From NCBI RefSeq assembly GCF_015714715.1, contig NZ_WAHS01000001.1, positions 186,001 to 250,000 on the forward strand: DNA of 64,000 bases, read 5' to 3'. The notes under the pieces were generated by a model, which was given only the letters and a program-made list of their open reading frames with translations, had not been told where the DNA came from and ran no database searches. This stretch comes from Aestuariivirga litoralis (GTDB lineage: Bacteria > Pseudomonadota > Alphaproteobacteria > Rhizobiales > Aestuariivirgaceae). Of the stretch, positions 8,734 through 16,616 are shown one piece after another; the first letter of the stretch is position 1; each line of letters begins with the position of its first letter. A program made the position numbers and the translations under genes.

Positions 8734-8847
8734 GGGGCCCATCCACGGGAGGAGGTGTGAACGGGCCCCGGAAGTCTGACGGCCTTGAGGAAACCGCCAG
8801 ATGGAAGATCAGCCCGGCTCCGGGAGGAAACCAAAGTCCGGGCTGAT
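8734..8847 (-). promoter_or_regulatory. Hairpins in the urtA-urtB gap
   Basis: Two inverted repeats fill the gap: GGGGCCC (8734-8740) with GGGCCCC (8763-8769), and a 10-bp pair ATCAGCCCGG (8808-8817) with CCGGGCTGAT (8838-8847). The second begins 5 nt past the urtA stop. Such stem-loops after a binding-protein gene commonly stabilise its mRNA or partly terminate, which raises the solute-binding protein relative to the permease subunits. The role here is inferred. Confidence 0.55.
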
Positions 8848-8852
8848 GTCGA

Positions 8853-10151
8853 CTAGGTAGCGCCACCGCACTTGCCGGACTTCACGTTGAAGTTTCCGCA
8901 AGACATGGGTTTGCGCCAATCCGAGATCAGGTCTTTCGAACCGGGAAGGAAGTCAGACCATTCGTCACCGGCCACGAGACCAGGCGTCTGCCAGACGATA
9001 TCGAACTGGCCGCTTTCCTGGATTTCGCCGATATACACCGGCTTGGTGATGTGGTGGTTCGGCAGCATGGCCGAGTAACCGCCGGTGAGGTTTGGAACCG
9101 TCACGCCGATGATGGCATCCAGCACCGGATCGGTGTCGGTGGTACCGGCCTTGGTGACAGCCTCAACCCACATGTTGAAGCCGATGAAGTGGGCTTCCAT
9201 CGGGTCATTGCTGACGCGCTTCGGGTTCTTGGTATAGGTCTGCCAATCCTTGATGAAGGCGGCATTGATCGGCGTATCCACCGACATGAAGTAGTTCCAG
9301 GCGGCCAGATGGCCGACGAGAGGCTTCTTGTCGATGCCGGCGAGTTCTTCTTCGCCAACCGAGAAGGCGCAAACCGGAATGTCGGTGGCCTTGACGCCTT
9401 GCGAGCCGAGTTCCTTGTAGAAGGGCACGTTGGCATCGCCGTTGATGGTTGAAACCACAGCGGCCTTCTTGCCGGCCGAGCCGAACTTCTTGATGTCCGA
9501 CACGATCGACTGCCAATCGGAATGACCGAATGGCGTGTAGTTGATCATGATGTCTTCCGGAGCAACCTTCAGGATGTCCTTGAGATAGGTTTCAAGGATC
9601 TTGTTGGTGGTGCGCGGATAGACATAGTCGGTGCCGGCCAGAACCCAGCGCTTCACGCCTTGTGCGGCGAGGTAATCAACCGCCGGAATGGCTTGCTGGT
9701 TCGGCGCAGCGCCAGTGTAGAACACGTTCTTCTGGCTTTCTTCGCCCTCATATTGCACCGGGTAGAAGAGCAGGCTGTTCAGCTCTTCAAATACCGGCAG
9801 CACCGACTTGCGGGACACTGAGGTCCAGCAGCCGAAGGTGGCGACGCAACCGTCCTTGGAAATCAGCTCGCGAGCCTTTTCGGCAAACAGCGGCCAGTTC
9901 GAAGCCGGGTCAACGACCACGCCTTCCAGTTTCTTGCCCAGCAGGCCGCCCTTGGCGTTCTGTTGGTCGATCAGCATGAGCATGACGTCCTTCAGCGTGG
10001 TTTCGCTGATGGCCATGGTGCCCGAGAGTGAGTGAAGAATGCCGACCTTGATGGTTTCGCCAGCTGCGAATGCGAATTGCGGCATGCCCATGGTGGCCGC
10101 AACGGCGCCAAAAGCAACCGCTGATCTGAGTAGTCCCCTGCGTGTGGTCAT
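8853..10151 (-). CDS. urtA: Urea ABC transporter substrate-binding protein UrtA
   Basis: This 432-aa periplasmic protein is the urea receptor of the UrtABCDE importer. The N-terminus has a Tat-type signal (R4-R5 followed by a hydrophobic stretch ending near FAFA). The body has the type I periplasmic fold seen in amide-binding proteins (AmiC/FmdD-like), with IKVGILHSLSGTMAISE at the start of the mature part and DPMEAHFIGFNMW near residue 310. It is first in the operon, behind a sigma-54 promoter, with an AGAGGG ribosome site before the ATG. No urease gene is visible in the window. Confidence 0.94.
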   Translation of the reverse strand: MTTRRGLLRSAVAFGAVAATMGMPQFAFAAGETIKVGILHSLSGTMAISETTLKDVMLMLIDQQNAKGGLLGKKLEGVVVDPASNWPLFAEKARELISKDGCVATFGCWTSVSRKSVLPVFEELNSLLFYPVQYEGEESQKNVFYTGAAPNQQAIPAVDYLAAQGVKRWVLAGTDYVYPRTTNKILETYLKDILKVAPEDIMINYTPFGHSDWQSIVSDIKKFGSAGKKAAVVSTINGDANVPFYKELGSQGVKATDIPVCAFSVGEEELAGIDKKPLVGHLAAWNYFMSVDTPINAAFIKDWQTYTKNPKRVSNDPMEAHFIGFNMWVEAVTKAGTTDTDPVLDAIIGVTVPNLTGGYSAMLPNHHITKPVYIGEIQESGQFDIVWQTPGLVAGDEWSDFLPGSKDLISDWRKPMSCGNFNVKSGKCGGAT

Positions 10152-10184
10152 TTGTTATCCCTCTGTTAACGCATTGATCCCTAC

Positions 10185-10199
10185 GCAAGGGGCGTGCCA
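10185..10199 (-). promoter_or_regulatory. Sigma-54 (-24/-12) promoter of urtABCDE
   Basis: On the minus strand the sequence reads TGGCACG-CCCC-TTGC, a full match to the RpoN consensus (TGGCAC-N5-TTGC). Transcription would begin near 10173, giving a leader of about 22 nt before the urtA ATG at 10151. It implies nitrogen-limitation control of urea uptake. Confidence 0.85.
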
Positions 10200-10292
10200 G
10201 TTGGTGAATTTCTATCATATTGAAATTGTTATATAAAAATACGACTAAATATTAGGCAATTTAAAATATGCCGAAATTTTGGGCTAAAAGCC

Positions 10293-10322
10293 TGCTGCAA
10301 TGCGGTGCAATTGTGCGGCGCA
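10293..10322. promoter_or_regulatory. Two overlapping NtrC-like binding sites
   Basis: Two 17-bp matches to TGCACC-N5-GGTGCA lie 13 bp apart: TGCTGC-AATGC-GGTGCA (10293-10309) and TGCAAT-TGTGC-GGCGCA (10306-10322). They sit about 120-150 bp upstream of the predicted urtA transcription start, the usual enhancer position for NtrC. The rest of 10201-10503 is AT-rich (10205-10280) and holds no other gene; it probably also carries the promoter of the stress-protein gene at 10504. Confidence 0.55.
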
Positions 10323-10503
10323 AAATCTAGAGTGGCGGTGGGGCGGCTTTGCATCAAACGCCGGGCGGAACTTGCATCAGTGCAGATCGTTGACGCAATA
10401 GCGCTCGATCGGCGGCAAAATTCAGTTCGTTTGAGGTGGATCAAGGCTTCAGCAGAATGGCACCTCCAAACTGGTCGCGAGCTTTTCCAGAAGGAGAGAC
10501 ACC

Positions 10504-11334
10504 ATGGGCTACAAAACCATCATGCTTTGCCTCAACGAAATTGCAGCACTGCCACGCCTGCTGGATGCGGCAGTGAGTGTAGGTTCAAAGTTCGGCGCAC
10601 ACGTTCGGGGGCTCTATGTCATCCCAGCCGCCACGGTTTACGGGGCGGAATCTTACACCATTTCTCCGGTAGTGTTCGACGGCAACCAGACCTTCTTCAA
10701 GGACCGCCAAGCCAAAGTGCGTGCGCAATTCGAGCAGGCGATGAAGAGCAATGGGCTCACCTATGATTTCATCGAGCTTGAATCGGAAGTGCCCGACATC
10801 ACCGACACTGTGGTGGCCACCGCGCGCGATTGCGATTTGATCATCATGGCGGCGTTGCGTGATGATTCAGATGAACCAGTTGAAACTGACATGCTGGAAC
10901 GCGTGGCCATTGCCGCTGGCCGCCCGGTGTTGGCGCTGCCGGCAAAGGGTACACTAAACCTGAACTTCGACGATGTGGTGGTGGGCTGGAACGGCAGCCG
11001 GGAGTCTTCGCGTGCTGTATTTGATGCCTTGCCGCTGTTGATCAAGGCCAAACGGGTAAGCATCTGCACGGTAGGTGCTGGCCCCGATGGTGAAATCCCC
11101 GGTTCTGGACTTGCCGAGAACCTTTCACGCCACGGCATCAATCCCGAAATCCAGCGGTTGGGGGCAGAGTCACGCAATACCGGCGAGACGCTACTGCGGT
11201 GCGCGCGTGACTATGGTGCCGGATTGATCGTCATTGGATGCTACGGCCACAGCCGCTTTTCCGAGATGATCTTCGGCGGTACCACGCGCCATGTGATGCA
11301 GAATATTGATCGAGCCGTGTTGCTGTCGCATTAA
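10504..11334 (+). CDS. Universal stress protein, two UspA domains
   Basis: This 276-aa cytoplasmic protein has two tandem Usp domains (about 1-140 and 150-276). The second ends in the ATP-binding loop pattern G-x2-G-x9-G-T (GCYGHSRFSEMIFGGTTR), so it probably binds ATP. Usp proteins help survival under starvation and stress; the exact partner is unknown. A strong AGAAGGAGA ribosome site precedes the ATG. It is a single-gene unit closed by the hairpin at 11345-11370. Confidence 0.85.
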   Translation: MGYKTIMLCLNEIAALPRLLDAAVSVGSKFGAHVRGLYVIPAATVYGAESYTISPVVFDGNQTFFKDRQAKVRAQFEQAMKSNGLTYDFIELESEVPDITDTVVATARDCDLIIMAALRDDSDEPVETDMLERVAIAAGRPVLALPAKGTLNLNFDDVVVGWNGSRESSRAVFDALPLLIKAKRVSICTVGAGPDGEIPGSGLAENLSRHGINPEIQRLGAESRNTGETLLRCARDYGAGLIVIGCYGHSRFSEMIFGGTTRHVMQNIDRAVLLSH

Positions 11335-11344
11335 ATTGAAAACT

Positions 11345-11370
11345 CTCTCCCGCCGCGAAAGGCGGGAGAG
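11345..11370. terminator. Perfect 10-bp hairpin between convergent genes
   Basis: CTCTCCCGCC (11345-11354), a 6-nt GCGAAA loop, and GGCGGGAGAG (11361-11370) form a perfect stem between the stress-protein gene and the convergent secreted-protein gene. There is no strong T-run, so it may be a bidirectional terminator or part of a dispersed palindromic repeat. Confidence 0.5.
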
Positions 11371-11378
11371 GGTGATTG

Positions 11379-11846
11379 CTACTTCGCAGTGCAGGTTGCA
11401 GCGCTTACTCTTTTATAAGTCGCATCGTAAGTCGGCATTGAACCTTCGCGGCTGCCGAAATCGTGGCCATCGCCCACATCGACCGTGAGCTCGCCTTCCT
11501 TGGTGTCGGGGTTCACGTAGCTAGAAATTTCGATGTTCTTCTTCACATTGCCCCACAGGCCGTGGCCTTTGAGCATTTCCTCATGGTCATGCGCGGTGAG
11601 GAAGCGGAACAGGGTTGGGCCACAAGTGCCATCTTCACCCACGCTCACGCCGCAGAAATCATTGGTGCAGGGGGCCACGTCGAAGGTCTTGTACATCAGG
11701 CCTTTCGAAGAAAACTTTTCGTTCTTGTCCGGCACGGTCCAGCGGCCGAAGAACGGGCTTTCATCGGCATTGGCGAATTTGGCTGCACTGGTTGCAGCAA
11801 CTAAAAGGCTAACGCCCAGAATGGCGTGGCGCAGAATATTTCTCAT
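11379..11846 (-). CDS. Secreted cysteine-rich protein, paralogue B
   Basis: This protein of about 155 aa has a signal peptide and a mature part opening with FFGRWTV. It shares APC-x4-FCGVSV, a CGPTLFRF segment, GHGxWG-x2-KK and a C-terminal CTAK with its neighbour at 11862. Four conserved cysteines suggest disulfides in the periplasm. It may be distantly related to DUF2147, but that is weak. The ATG at 11846 is preferred over the TTG 3 nt upstream because GGGAGAG lies at good spacing. Function unknown. Confidence 0.65.
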   Translation of the reverse strand: MRNILRHAILGVSLLVAATSAAKFANADESPFFGRWTVPDKNEKFSSKGLMYKTFDVAPCTNDFCGVSVGEDGTCGPTLFRFLTAHDHEEMLKGHGLWGNVKKNIEISSYVNPDTKEGELTVDVGDGHDFGSREGSMPTYDATYKRVSAATCTAK

Positions 11847-11861
11847 CAAACTCTCCCTTGA

Positions 11862-12332
11862 TTATTTTGCCGTGCAGCTGGCGCTGCCGGTGGTTTTGTA
11901 ATTGGCCTGGAACGACGCCATGGATCCGTCGCGCGCTTCGAAATTGAAATCGTCCGCACCCACGCCCAGCAGCATTTGCGGCTTGTCGTCAACAGTAGAC
12001 ATATAAATCATCAGCTTCTTCTTCGCGCTGCCCCACATGCCATGGCCGGTCAATTCTTCGTCCTTGGCATGCGCCGTGAAGAAGCGGAACAGCGTGGGCC
12101 CGCACGCGCCCTTGTCGCTCACGCTCACGCCGCAGAAGTCGGCGCTGCAGGGGGCCACATCAATCGTCTTGTAGAGTTTGCCCTTGGCGGAGAAGGCGGG
12201 CTTCTCGTCACTCACCGTCCAGCGGCCGAAAATGGACGGGCCTTCGGCGCGTGCCATGGTGGCGCCACTGAGTGCGGCTAGGCCCAGAACCGAAAGCAGG
12301 ATAGAGTGACGGCGAGACAGGTGAAACATCAT
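11862..12332 (-). CDS. Secreted cysteine-rich protein, paralogue A
   Basis: This 156-aa protein has a signal peptide ending near ATMARA and a mature part starting IFGRWTV. It shares with the next gene APC-x4-FCGVSV, CGPTLFRF, GHGxWG-x2-KK and the terminal CTAK. The two genes are 15 nt apart on one strand, so they form a tandem duplication in one operon. A GGGAGG ribosome site precedes the ATG. Function unknown; periplasmic location is inferred. Confidence 0.65.
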   Translation of the reverse strand: MMFHLSRRHSILLSVLGLAALSGATMARAEGPSIFGRWTVSDEKPAFSAKGKLYKTIDVAPCSADFCGVSVSDKGACGPTLFRFFTAHAKDEELTGHGMWGSAKKKLMIYMSTVDDKPQMLLGVGADDFNFEARDGSMASFQANYKTTGSASCTAK

Positions 12333-12344
12333 GGTAACCTCCCG

Positions 12345-13001
12345 ATGAGCCGAATTTTGCCAGTGAATATGGCAATTTGGCGAGTGCCCCTTATCCTGAT
12401 CCTAGCAGGGATCGGCCTGTTTGTCATTTCCACCGCGCTGAAGGCCATGGCGGTGGCTTTTGATGGCAATGATTTCCCCGAGGCGCTCGCCATCAAGCTG
12501 GAAGCTCTGCCGGTGATTTTCCCGGTGCACATGCTGACCGGCGGCCTGTCGCTGCTCTTGGTGCCGCTGGCGATTTTCATGCGGCGCACGCGCTGGCACA
12601 AGATTGCCGGGCGCGTTGCTGCTGCCGATGTCTTGATTGCGGGAGTGACGGCAATCCCGGTAGCACTGACTTATCCGGTCACGCCGATGGCAGGCGCAGG
12701 TTTTGCCATGCAGGGTGTGGTGTGGCTGGCGCTGCTGGCCATCGGCATCTGGAACATCAGGCGGGGCAGGGTGGCGCAGCACCGGGCGGCCATGTTGATG
12801 ATGGCAGCCGTTACGTCGGGTGCGGTATTCTTCCGCATCTACCTCGCGCTCTGGGCCCTCTACGGGAGCCGGCGCCATTTCGACACGTTCTATGCCTGCG
12901 ATGCGTGGATGGGCTGGGTCTTGCCGCTGGGCGCAGTTGCGGCCTGGCTGTGGCTGGGACGCAGGCGGCCCGTTGTGAAATCCCGGCTTGCGCCGGGATA
13001 A
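12345..13001 (+). CDS. DUF2306 multi-pass membrane protein
   Basis: This protein of about 218 aa has several hydrophobic helices and the DUF2306 hallmark in the second and third segments: FPVHMLTGGLSLLLVPLAIF followed by WHKIAGRVA. The histidines in HMLTGG and WHK and a later QHRAAM are typical of the family, which has no assigned function. The ATG at 12345 is chosen over a GTG at 12306 that would overlap the divergent gene. It appears monocistronic. Confidence 0.65.
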   Translation: MSRILPVNMAIWRVPLILILAGIGLFVISTALKAMAVAFDGNDFPEALAIKLEALPVIFPVHMLTGGLSLLLVPLAIFMRRTRWHKIAGRVAAADVLIAGVTAIPVALTYPVTPMAGAGFAMQGVVWLALLAIGIWNIRRGRVAQHRAAMLMMAAVTSGAVFFRIYLALWALYGSRRHFDTFYACDAWMGWVLPLGAVAAWLWLGRRRPVVKSRLAPG

Positions 13002-13012
13002 CGACTATCAAA

Positions 13013-13969
13013 TTACTCGTCGAAGCCCTTTTGCAAGGCGCGGATGCGCTGGGCCAGCGAGATGACATTGGCCACTGCGCCGACGCGCTTGGCTTGCGGC
13101 TGCGGATCATGTGGCACGCTCTGGCCGATCAGCTGGTCGATTTCGCGCAGCTCGCGCTGCAGATCGTCATTCATCGAAGCGGTTTGGTCCATCTTCTCCT
13201 GAAGACGGTTGGTCACGGTTTCAGCCAGCGGGGCCACCTTGGTGGGCTCCGGCATGAAAATGCCGGTCATCAAGCTTTCGCTGGAGCGGTTCATGTCAGC
13301 GGATATCGAGGTAATCTCGGCGGTACGCTGTCGCACGCGGCTGGAAGCCGCTTCAGGTTCCGGCATCGGCGTGACAACCGTCGGGGCCGCAGGCGAGACA
13401 ATGTCGTTGATCGATACATTGTCCAATGCAGCGCGGATTTCCAAATTCAGATCGCCCACCGCCTGCTGGCGGTCACGCAATTTGCCATTCAGCTTGCGAA
13501 ATGCGTCCTGCAGGCGCGAGAGATCAGCGTCATGGCGGCGTGCATCGGCGTTCAGGGTTTCAATGGTGCGGTGGGCCGCATCAATTTCGGCACGCGAGGT
13601 TTCAAGCTGTGACTGGAGATTTTCATTCTCCTGGCTCTTCATCTTCAGCGCATTGTCTTTCTGCTGGATGTCCTGCAGCAGCGACTGCACGCGGTTGCGG
13701 TTGCGCGAAACTTCGGCCATCTGCTCCGCCATGCGGATCTTGATGTCATCAAGGCGCAGATCAAGCTTGCGCGCCATGATGGCGTGCTCGGCGCGCAGGC
13801 GGTCACGGTCGGCCTGCATCTCCAGCATTTCAATGGGAACCTGCTTGGCGTTGCGCCTGGTGGAAGCGGCAACCGCCCAGCTCCACAGCACACGTCCGAA
13901 CAAAAGTACGAGAACAAGGGTAACGGCTGCGCCCAGCCCCAGAACCATCAGCGTCTCTGTTTGAGACAT
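13013..13969 (-). CDS. Membrane-anchored coiled-coil protein
   Basis: This 318-aa protein has one N-terminal transmembrane helix (about residues 7-32) and then a long charged coiled coil (about 45-185) rich in heptad-like Leu, Gln and Arg. A Pro-rich linker (about 195-215) and a second short helical part (260-318) follow. The layout suggests a scaffold or cell-envelope tether with a cytoplasmic coiled coil. I do not recognise a named family. Confidence 0.6.
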   Translation of the reverse strand: MSQTETLMVLGLGAAVTLVLVLLFGRVLWSWAVAASTRRNAKQVPIEMLEMQADRDRLRAEHAIMARKLDLRLDDIKIRMAEQMAEVSRNRNRVQSLLQDIQQKDNALKMKSQENENLQSQLETSRAEIDAAHRTIETLNADARRHDADLSRLQDAFRKLNGKLRDRQQAVGDLNLEIRAALDNVSINDIVSPAAPTVVTPMPEPEAASSRVRQRTAEITSISADMNRSSESLMTGIFMPEPTKVAPLAETVTNRLQEKMDQTASMNDDLQRELREIDQLIGQSVPHDPQPQAKRVGAVANVISLAQRIRALQKGFDE

Positions 13970-14124
13970 TTCACACCACCCGACACATTACGCGAACAAT
14001 AATGCCAACTTCTGCAAGCCTTGTTCCAGCCAGCACTCGTTAACAGTTTATGAACGCAAAAGCGACGGTTTTGCGAAGGTCGCGGTTAATGGAAGGGTGG
14101 GGAGAGCTGGAATAGACTAGGCGA

Positions 14125-14151
14125 GAATGACTTTTCGAAGAAAAGTCATTC
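14125..14151 (-). terminator. Terminator after eipA
   Basis: A perfect 12-bp stem, GAATGACTTTTC (14125-14136) and GAAAAGTCATTC (14140-14151), with a 3-nt loop lies just past the stop of the DUF1134 gene. Confidence 0.6.
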
Positions 14152-14155
14152 CGCT

Positions 14156-14749
14156 TCAGAAGGGGTTCCAGGTGGCTTTCGGCGAGTATTTTGTATAGCC
14201 GATATTGGCACCCAGGCGTGCGCCCACGCCGGTGCGGATCGGGGCCAGGGTGATCTGATCCTTGCGGGCGAAGTTCACGCCCAGGCCGCCGATCAGATAG
14301 GCTGCACCTTCAACGCCGCCGAAGCGGGTGTAAAGATCCTCAGGCGATTGCGAGCCATAGACCAGCGTCATGGTGCGCGAGCCGTTGCCACCGAAATCCC
14401 AGCCAATTGAAGGGCCTTGCCAGAAAATGTGCTTCTTGGCGCCGTTCTTGTAATAGATGGTGCCTTCGCCGTAGCGGAGCCCGCCGACAATGGCGCCGGC
14501 ACCTTCTTCGCCCACAATGTAAGCTGAGGGCTGGCCCTGTTCGCGGAAGACAAATTCAATTGCCTCGGCCAGGCCGCGGGAGGTCTTGCCGAAGAACTGG
14601 TGGCCCTGGGCCGCGATTTCCTCAGCGGAATAAGTGCTGGAAGATTCTGATTTTGACACGCTGCCAGTGGTGAGCTGGCCAGCGTGGGCTGCTACCGCCG
14701 AAAGACCGATCACCGAAGCCAGCGCCAAGCTGGAAATGAACTTCTTCAT
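14156..14749 (-). CDS. eipA: EipA/DUF1134 periplasmic envelope protein
   Basis: This 197-aa protein has a signal peptide ending AAHA and a DUF1134 domain over most of the rest. Diagnostic parts are YSAEEIAAQGHQFFGKTSRGLAEAIE, IGWDFGGNGSRTMTLVYG and the C-terminal GVGARLGANIGYTKYSP. DUF1134 proteins of Hyphomicrobiales include EipA, a periplasmic protein needed for cell-envelope integrity in Brucella. A GAGGG ribosome site precedes the ATG and a strong hairpin follows the stop. The family is secure; the symbol is taken from Brucella. Confidence 0.85.
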   Translation of the reverse strand: MKKFISSLALASVIGLSAVAAHAGQLTTGSVSKSESSSTYSAEEIAAQGHQFFGKTSRGLAEAIEFVFREQGQPSAYIVGEEGAGAIVGGLRYGEGTIYYKNGAKKHIFWQGPSIGWDFGGNGSRTMTLVYGSQSPEDLYTRFGGVEGAAYLIGGLGVNFARKDQITLAPIRTGVGARLGANIGYTKYSPKATWNPF

Positions 14750-14895
14750 GGAACCCTCACATCAACTGAGCCCTGCAGGTAAAGGCCAGTCGCGGCCAAA
14801 GCAGGGCAAAAATCCGTCCGAGATGAGGTTTTGGCACCAAGCGATTTCAACTTGGTTAATGAAGAGGAAATTTAATGCGGGCGGGGAGCAGGCCT

Positions 14896-15009
14896 CCTCA
14901 TCCGCCCTTCGGGCACCTTCTCCCGCGAGGGGAGAAGGGGATCTATTTGAAACCTCGCAGCGGGCCGCCTTCTCCCCTTGTGGGAGAAGGTGCCGACAGG
15001 CGGATGAGG
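14896..15009. repeat. RIME-like intergenic palindromic repeat
   Basis: The 265-bp gap between eipA and cysQ holds an imperfect inverted repeat of about 114 bp. CCTCATCCGCC at 14896-14906 pairs with GGCGGATGAGG at 14999-15009, and inside it are two smaller palindromes built on CTTCTCCC/GGGAGAAG. Size and motifs resemble the rhizobial intergenic mosaic elements (RIME). It may terminate or stabilise flanking transcripts. Confidence 0.6.
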
Positions 15010-15014
15010 GGTTC

Positions 15015-15794
15015 TCAGCGCCCCCGCGCCACGAAGGGTGGATTGGCAAAGCCCTGCTTGCCATAGAGGAACGGCGTGCCGTCAGCCTTTGCCATCTGGC
15101 CGCCAGCGGCCAGCAGCACGGCGTGGCCGGCGGCGGTGTCCCATTCCATGGTGCGGCCAAAACGCGGGTAAAGATCAGCAGCACCTTCCGCCAGGCGGCA
15201 GAATTTCAGCGATGACCCGGCATTGTTGATGGCGGAGGGCTTTTGCGCCGCGATGAAGCTTTCGGTTTCCGGGTCGCGGTGCGAGCGGCTGGCCAGGATC
15301 ACCGGGCCTTCCGCCGGGCAGGCGCGGGTGGCGATGGCTTCCATCATTCCGGGGAAGCTTTCGCCCACATTGATCTTGCCGCGGAAGGCGCCATGGCCGG
15401 TGGCGCCCATATAAAGTTCATCAAGCGCAGGGGCATAGACCACGCCCATGATTGGGACGCCATTTTCGATGAGTCCGATATTGACGGTGAATTCGCCGTT
15501 GCGGGAAATGAATTCGCGCGTGCCATCGACAGGATCGACAAGGAAGAAGCGCGATCCGATGGCGGGGATTTTCCCGGCGGCCGCCTCTTCCTCGGCAATC
15601 ACCGGGATGTCGGGGAAGTGCTGTGCCAGTCCCTTGAGGATGATGGCCTCCGCAGCCGTGTCAGCGGCGGTGACGGGCGAGGCATCGGCCTTGGTTTCCG
15701 TGGTGAAATCAGAGTTGTAGATTTCCATCACTTTTTTGGCGGCTTCATGGGCGATCAAACCAAGCGATTGAAGGTCTTGCGTGAAACTTGTCAT
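15015..15794 (-). CDS. cysQ: 3'(2'),5'-bisphosphate nucleotidase CysQ
   Basis: This 259-aa enzyme belongs to the inositol-monophosphatase superfamily and should hydrolyse PAP to AMP, which recycles the by-product of sulfate assimilation. Motifs: the metal ligands in VIAEEE, the DPVDGTREF signature typical of CysQ, and the late EWDTAAGHAVL motif. Length is normal. It is divergent from chpT and appears to be its own unit, with the palindromic repeat next to its stop codon. Confidence 0.9.
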   Translation of the reverse strand: MTSFTQDLQSLGLIAHEAAKKVMEIYNSDFTTETKADASPVTAADTAAEAIILKGLAQHFPDIPVIAEEEAAAGKIPAIGSRFFLVDPVDGTREFISRNGEFTVNIGLIENGVPIMGVVYAPALDELYMGATGHGAFRGKINVGESFPGMMEAIATRACPAEGPVILASRSHRDPETESFIAAQKPSAINNAGSSLKFCRLAEGAADLYPRFGRTMEWDTAAGHAVLLAAGGQMAKADGTPFLYGKQGFANPPFVARGR

Positions 15795-15893
15795 GTGCCA
15801 CTGATCGCAATCTTAGGCCGCCTCGTCAATGCGGCGCATGCAAAAGAACTCTGTTATAGATAGGCGAATCAGCAACCATCCGATGGTGAAACC

Positions 15894-16550
15894 ATGACCA
15901 GTTCCAAGCGCATTTCCGACCTCGACCTTGCGGCCCTTCTGTGCTCGCGCGTGTGCCATGACGTGATCTCACCAGTGGGTGCGATCGCCAACGGGCTTGA
16001 GCTGATGGAAGATCCCGAGACCGATGCGGAAATGAAGCAGACCGCCTTTGAAATGGTGAAGTCTTCGGCGCGCACGGCGACCGCCAAATTGAAATTCTGC
16101 CGTATCGCGTTTGGCGCTTCAGGCTCTGCCGGTTCGTTCATCGACATGGGCGAGGCTGGCGACGTGGCGCAGGCTTTCGTCGGCACCGACAAGGTGAAAC
16201 TGGAATGGAGCGTGGCGCGTGAAAACCGCCCGAAGCAGGAAGTGAAGCTGCTGCTCAACATGCTGCTGATGGCGATTGCCGGCATTCCGCGCGGTGGCGT
16301 GGTGACTGTTGCTGCCGAAGGCCGGTCGTTTACGATCAAGGCAAAGGGCGAGCGCGCCAAGATCAATGAAGGCCTGGCTTCAGCACTTGATGGCACGGCT
16401 GATCTGGTGAATCTCGATGCGCGCCTGGTGCAGCCTTATTACTCCGCTTTGCTGGCCGAGGCTTCGAGCCTCAAGCTGACCATGGCAATGGAAGGCGATG
16501 ACACAGTGGCGGTGATTGCTATTCCGGTGGAAGCCGCCGCAGCGGCTTAA
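15894..16550 (+). CDS. chpT: Histidine phosphotransferase ChpT
   Basis: This 218-aa protein matches ChpT, which carries phosphate from the hybrid kinase CckA to CtrA and CpdR in the alphaproteobacterial cell-cycle relay. The phosphorylated histidine is H22 in SRVCHDVISPVGAIANGLEL, within the N-terminal helical dimerisation domain. Residues about 95-215 form a degenerate kinase-like ATPase fold. A strong terminator follows. Its target gene ctrA is about 8.4 kb away in this window. Confidence 0.92.
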   Translation: MTSSKRISDLDLAALLCSRVCHDVISPVGAIANGLELMEDPETDAEMKQTAFEMVKSSARTATAKLKFCRIAFGASGSAGSFIDMGEAGDVAQAFVGTDKVKLEWSVARENRPKQEVKLLLNMLLMAIAGIPRGGVVTVAAEGRSFTIKAKGERAKINEGLASALDGTADLVNLDARLVQPYYSALLAEASSLKLTMAMEGDDTVAVIAIPVEAAAAA

Positions 16551-16566
16551 AGAACTCTTCAATTGA

Positions 16567-16592
16567 AAAAGCCCGCATTGCTGCGGGCTTTT
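16567..16592 (+). terminator. Rho-independent terminator of chpT
   Basis: AAAAGCCCGCA (16567-16577) pairs with TGCGGGCTTTT (16582-16592) and continues into a T-run, 17 nt past the chpT stop. Confidence 0.9.
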
Positions 16593-16616
16593 TTGTTTGC
16601 ACGAACAACTCCGCGC

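Noticed and set aside
12722-13612. A 296-codon plus-strand frame across DUF2306 and the coiled-coil gene
   Set aside because: It overlaps two genes with better support and ends in antisense sequence.
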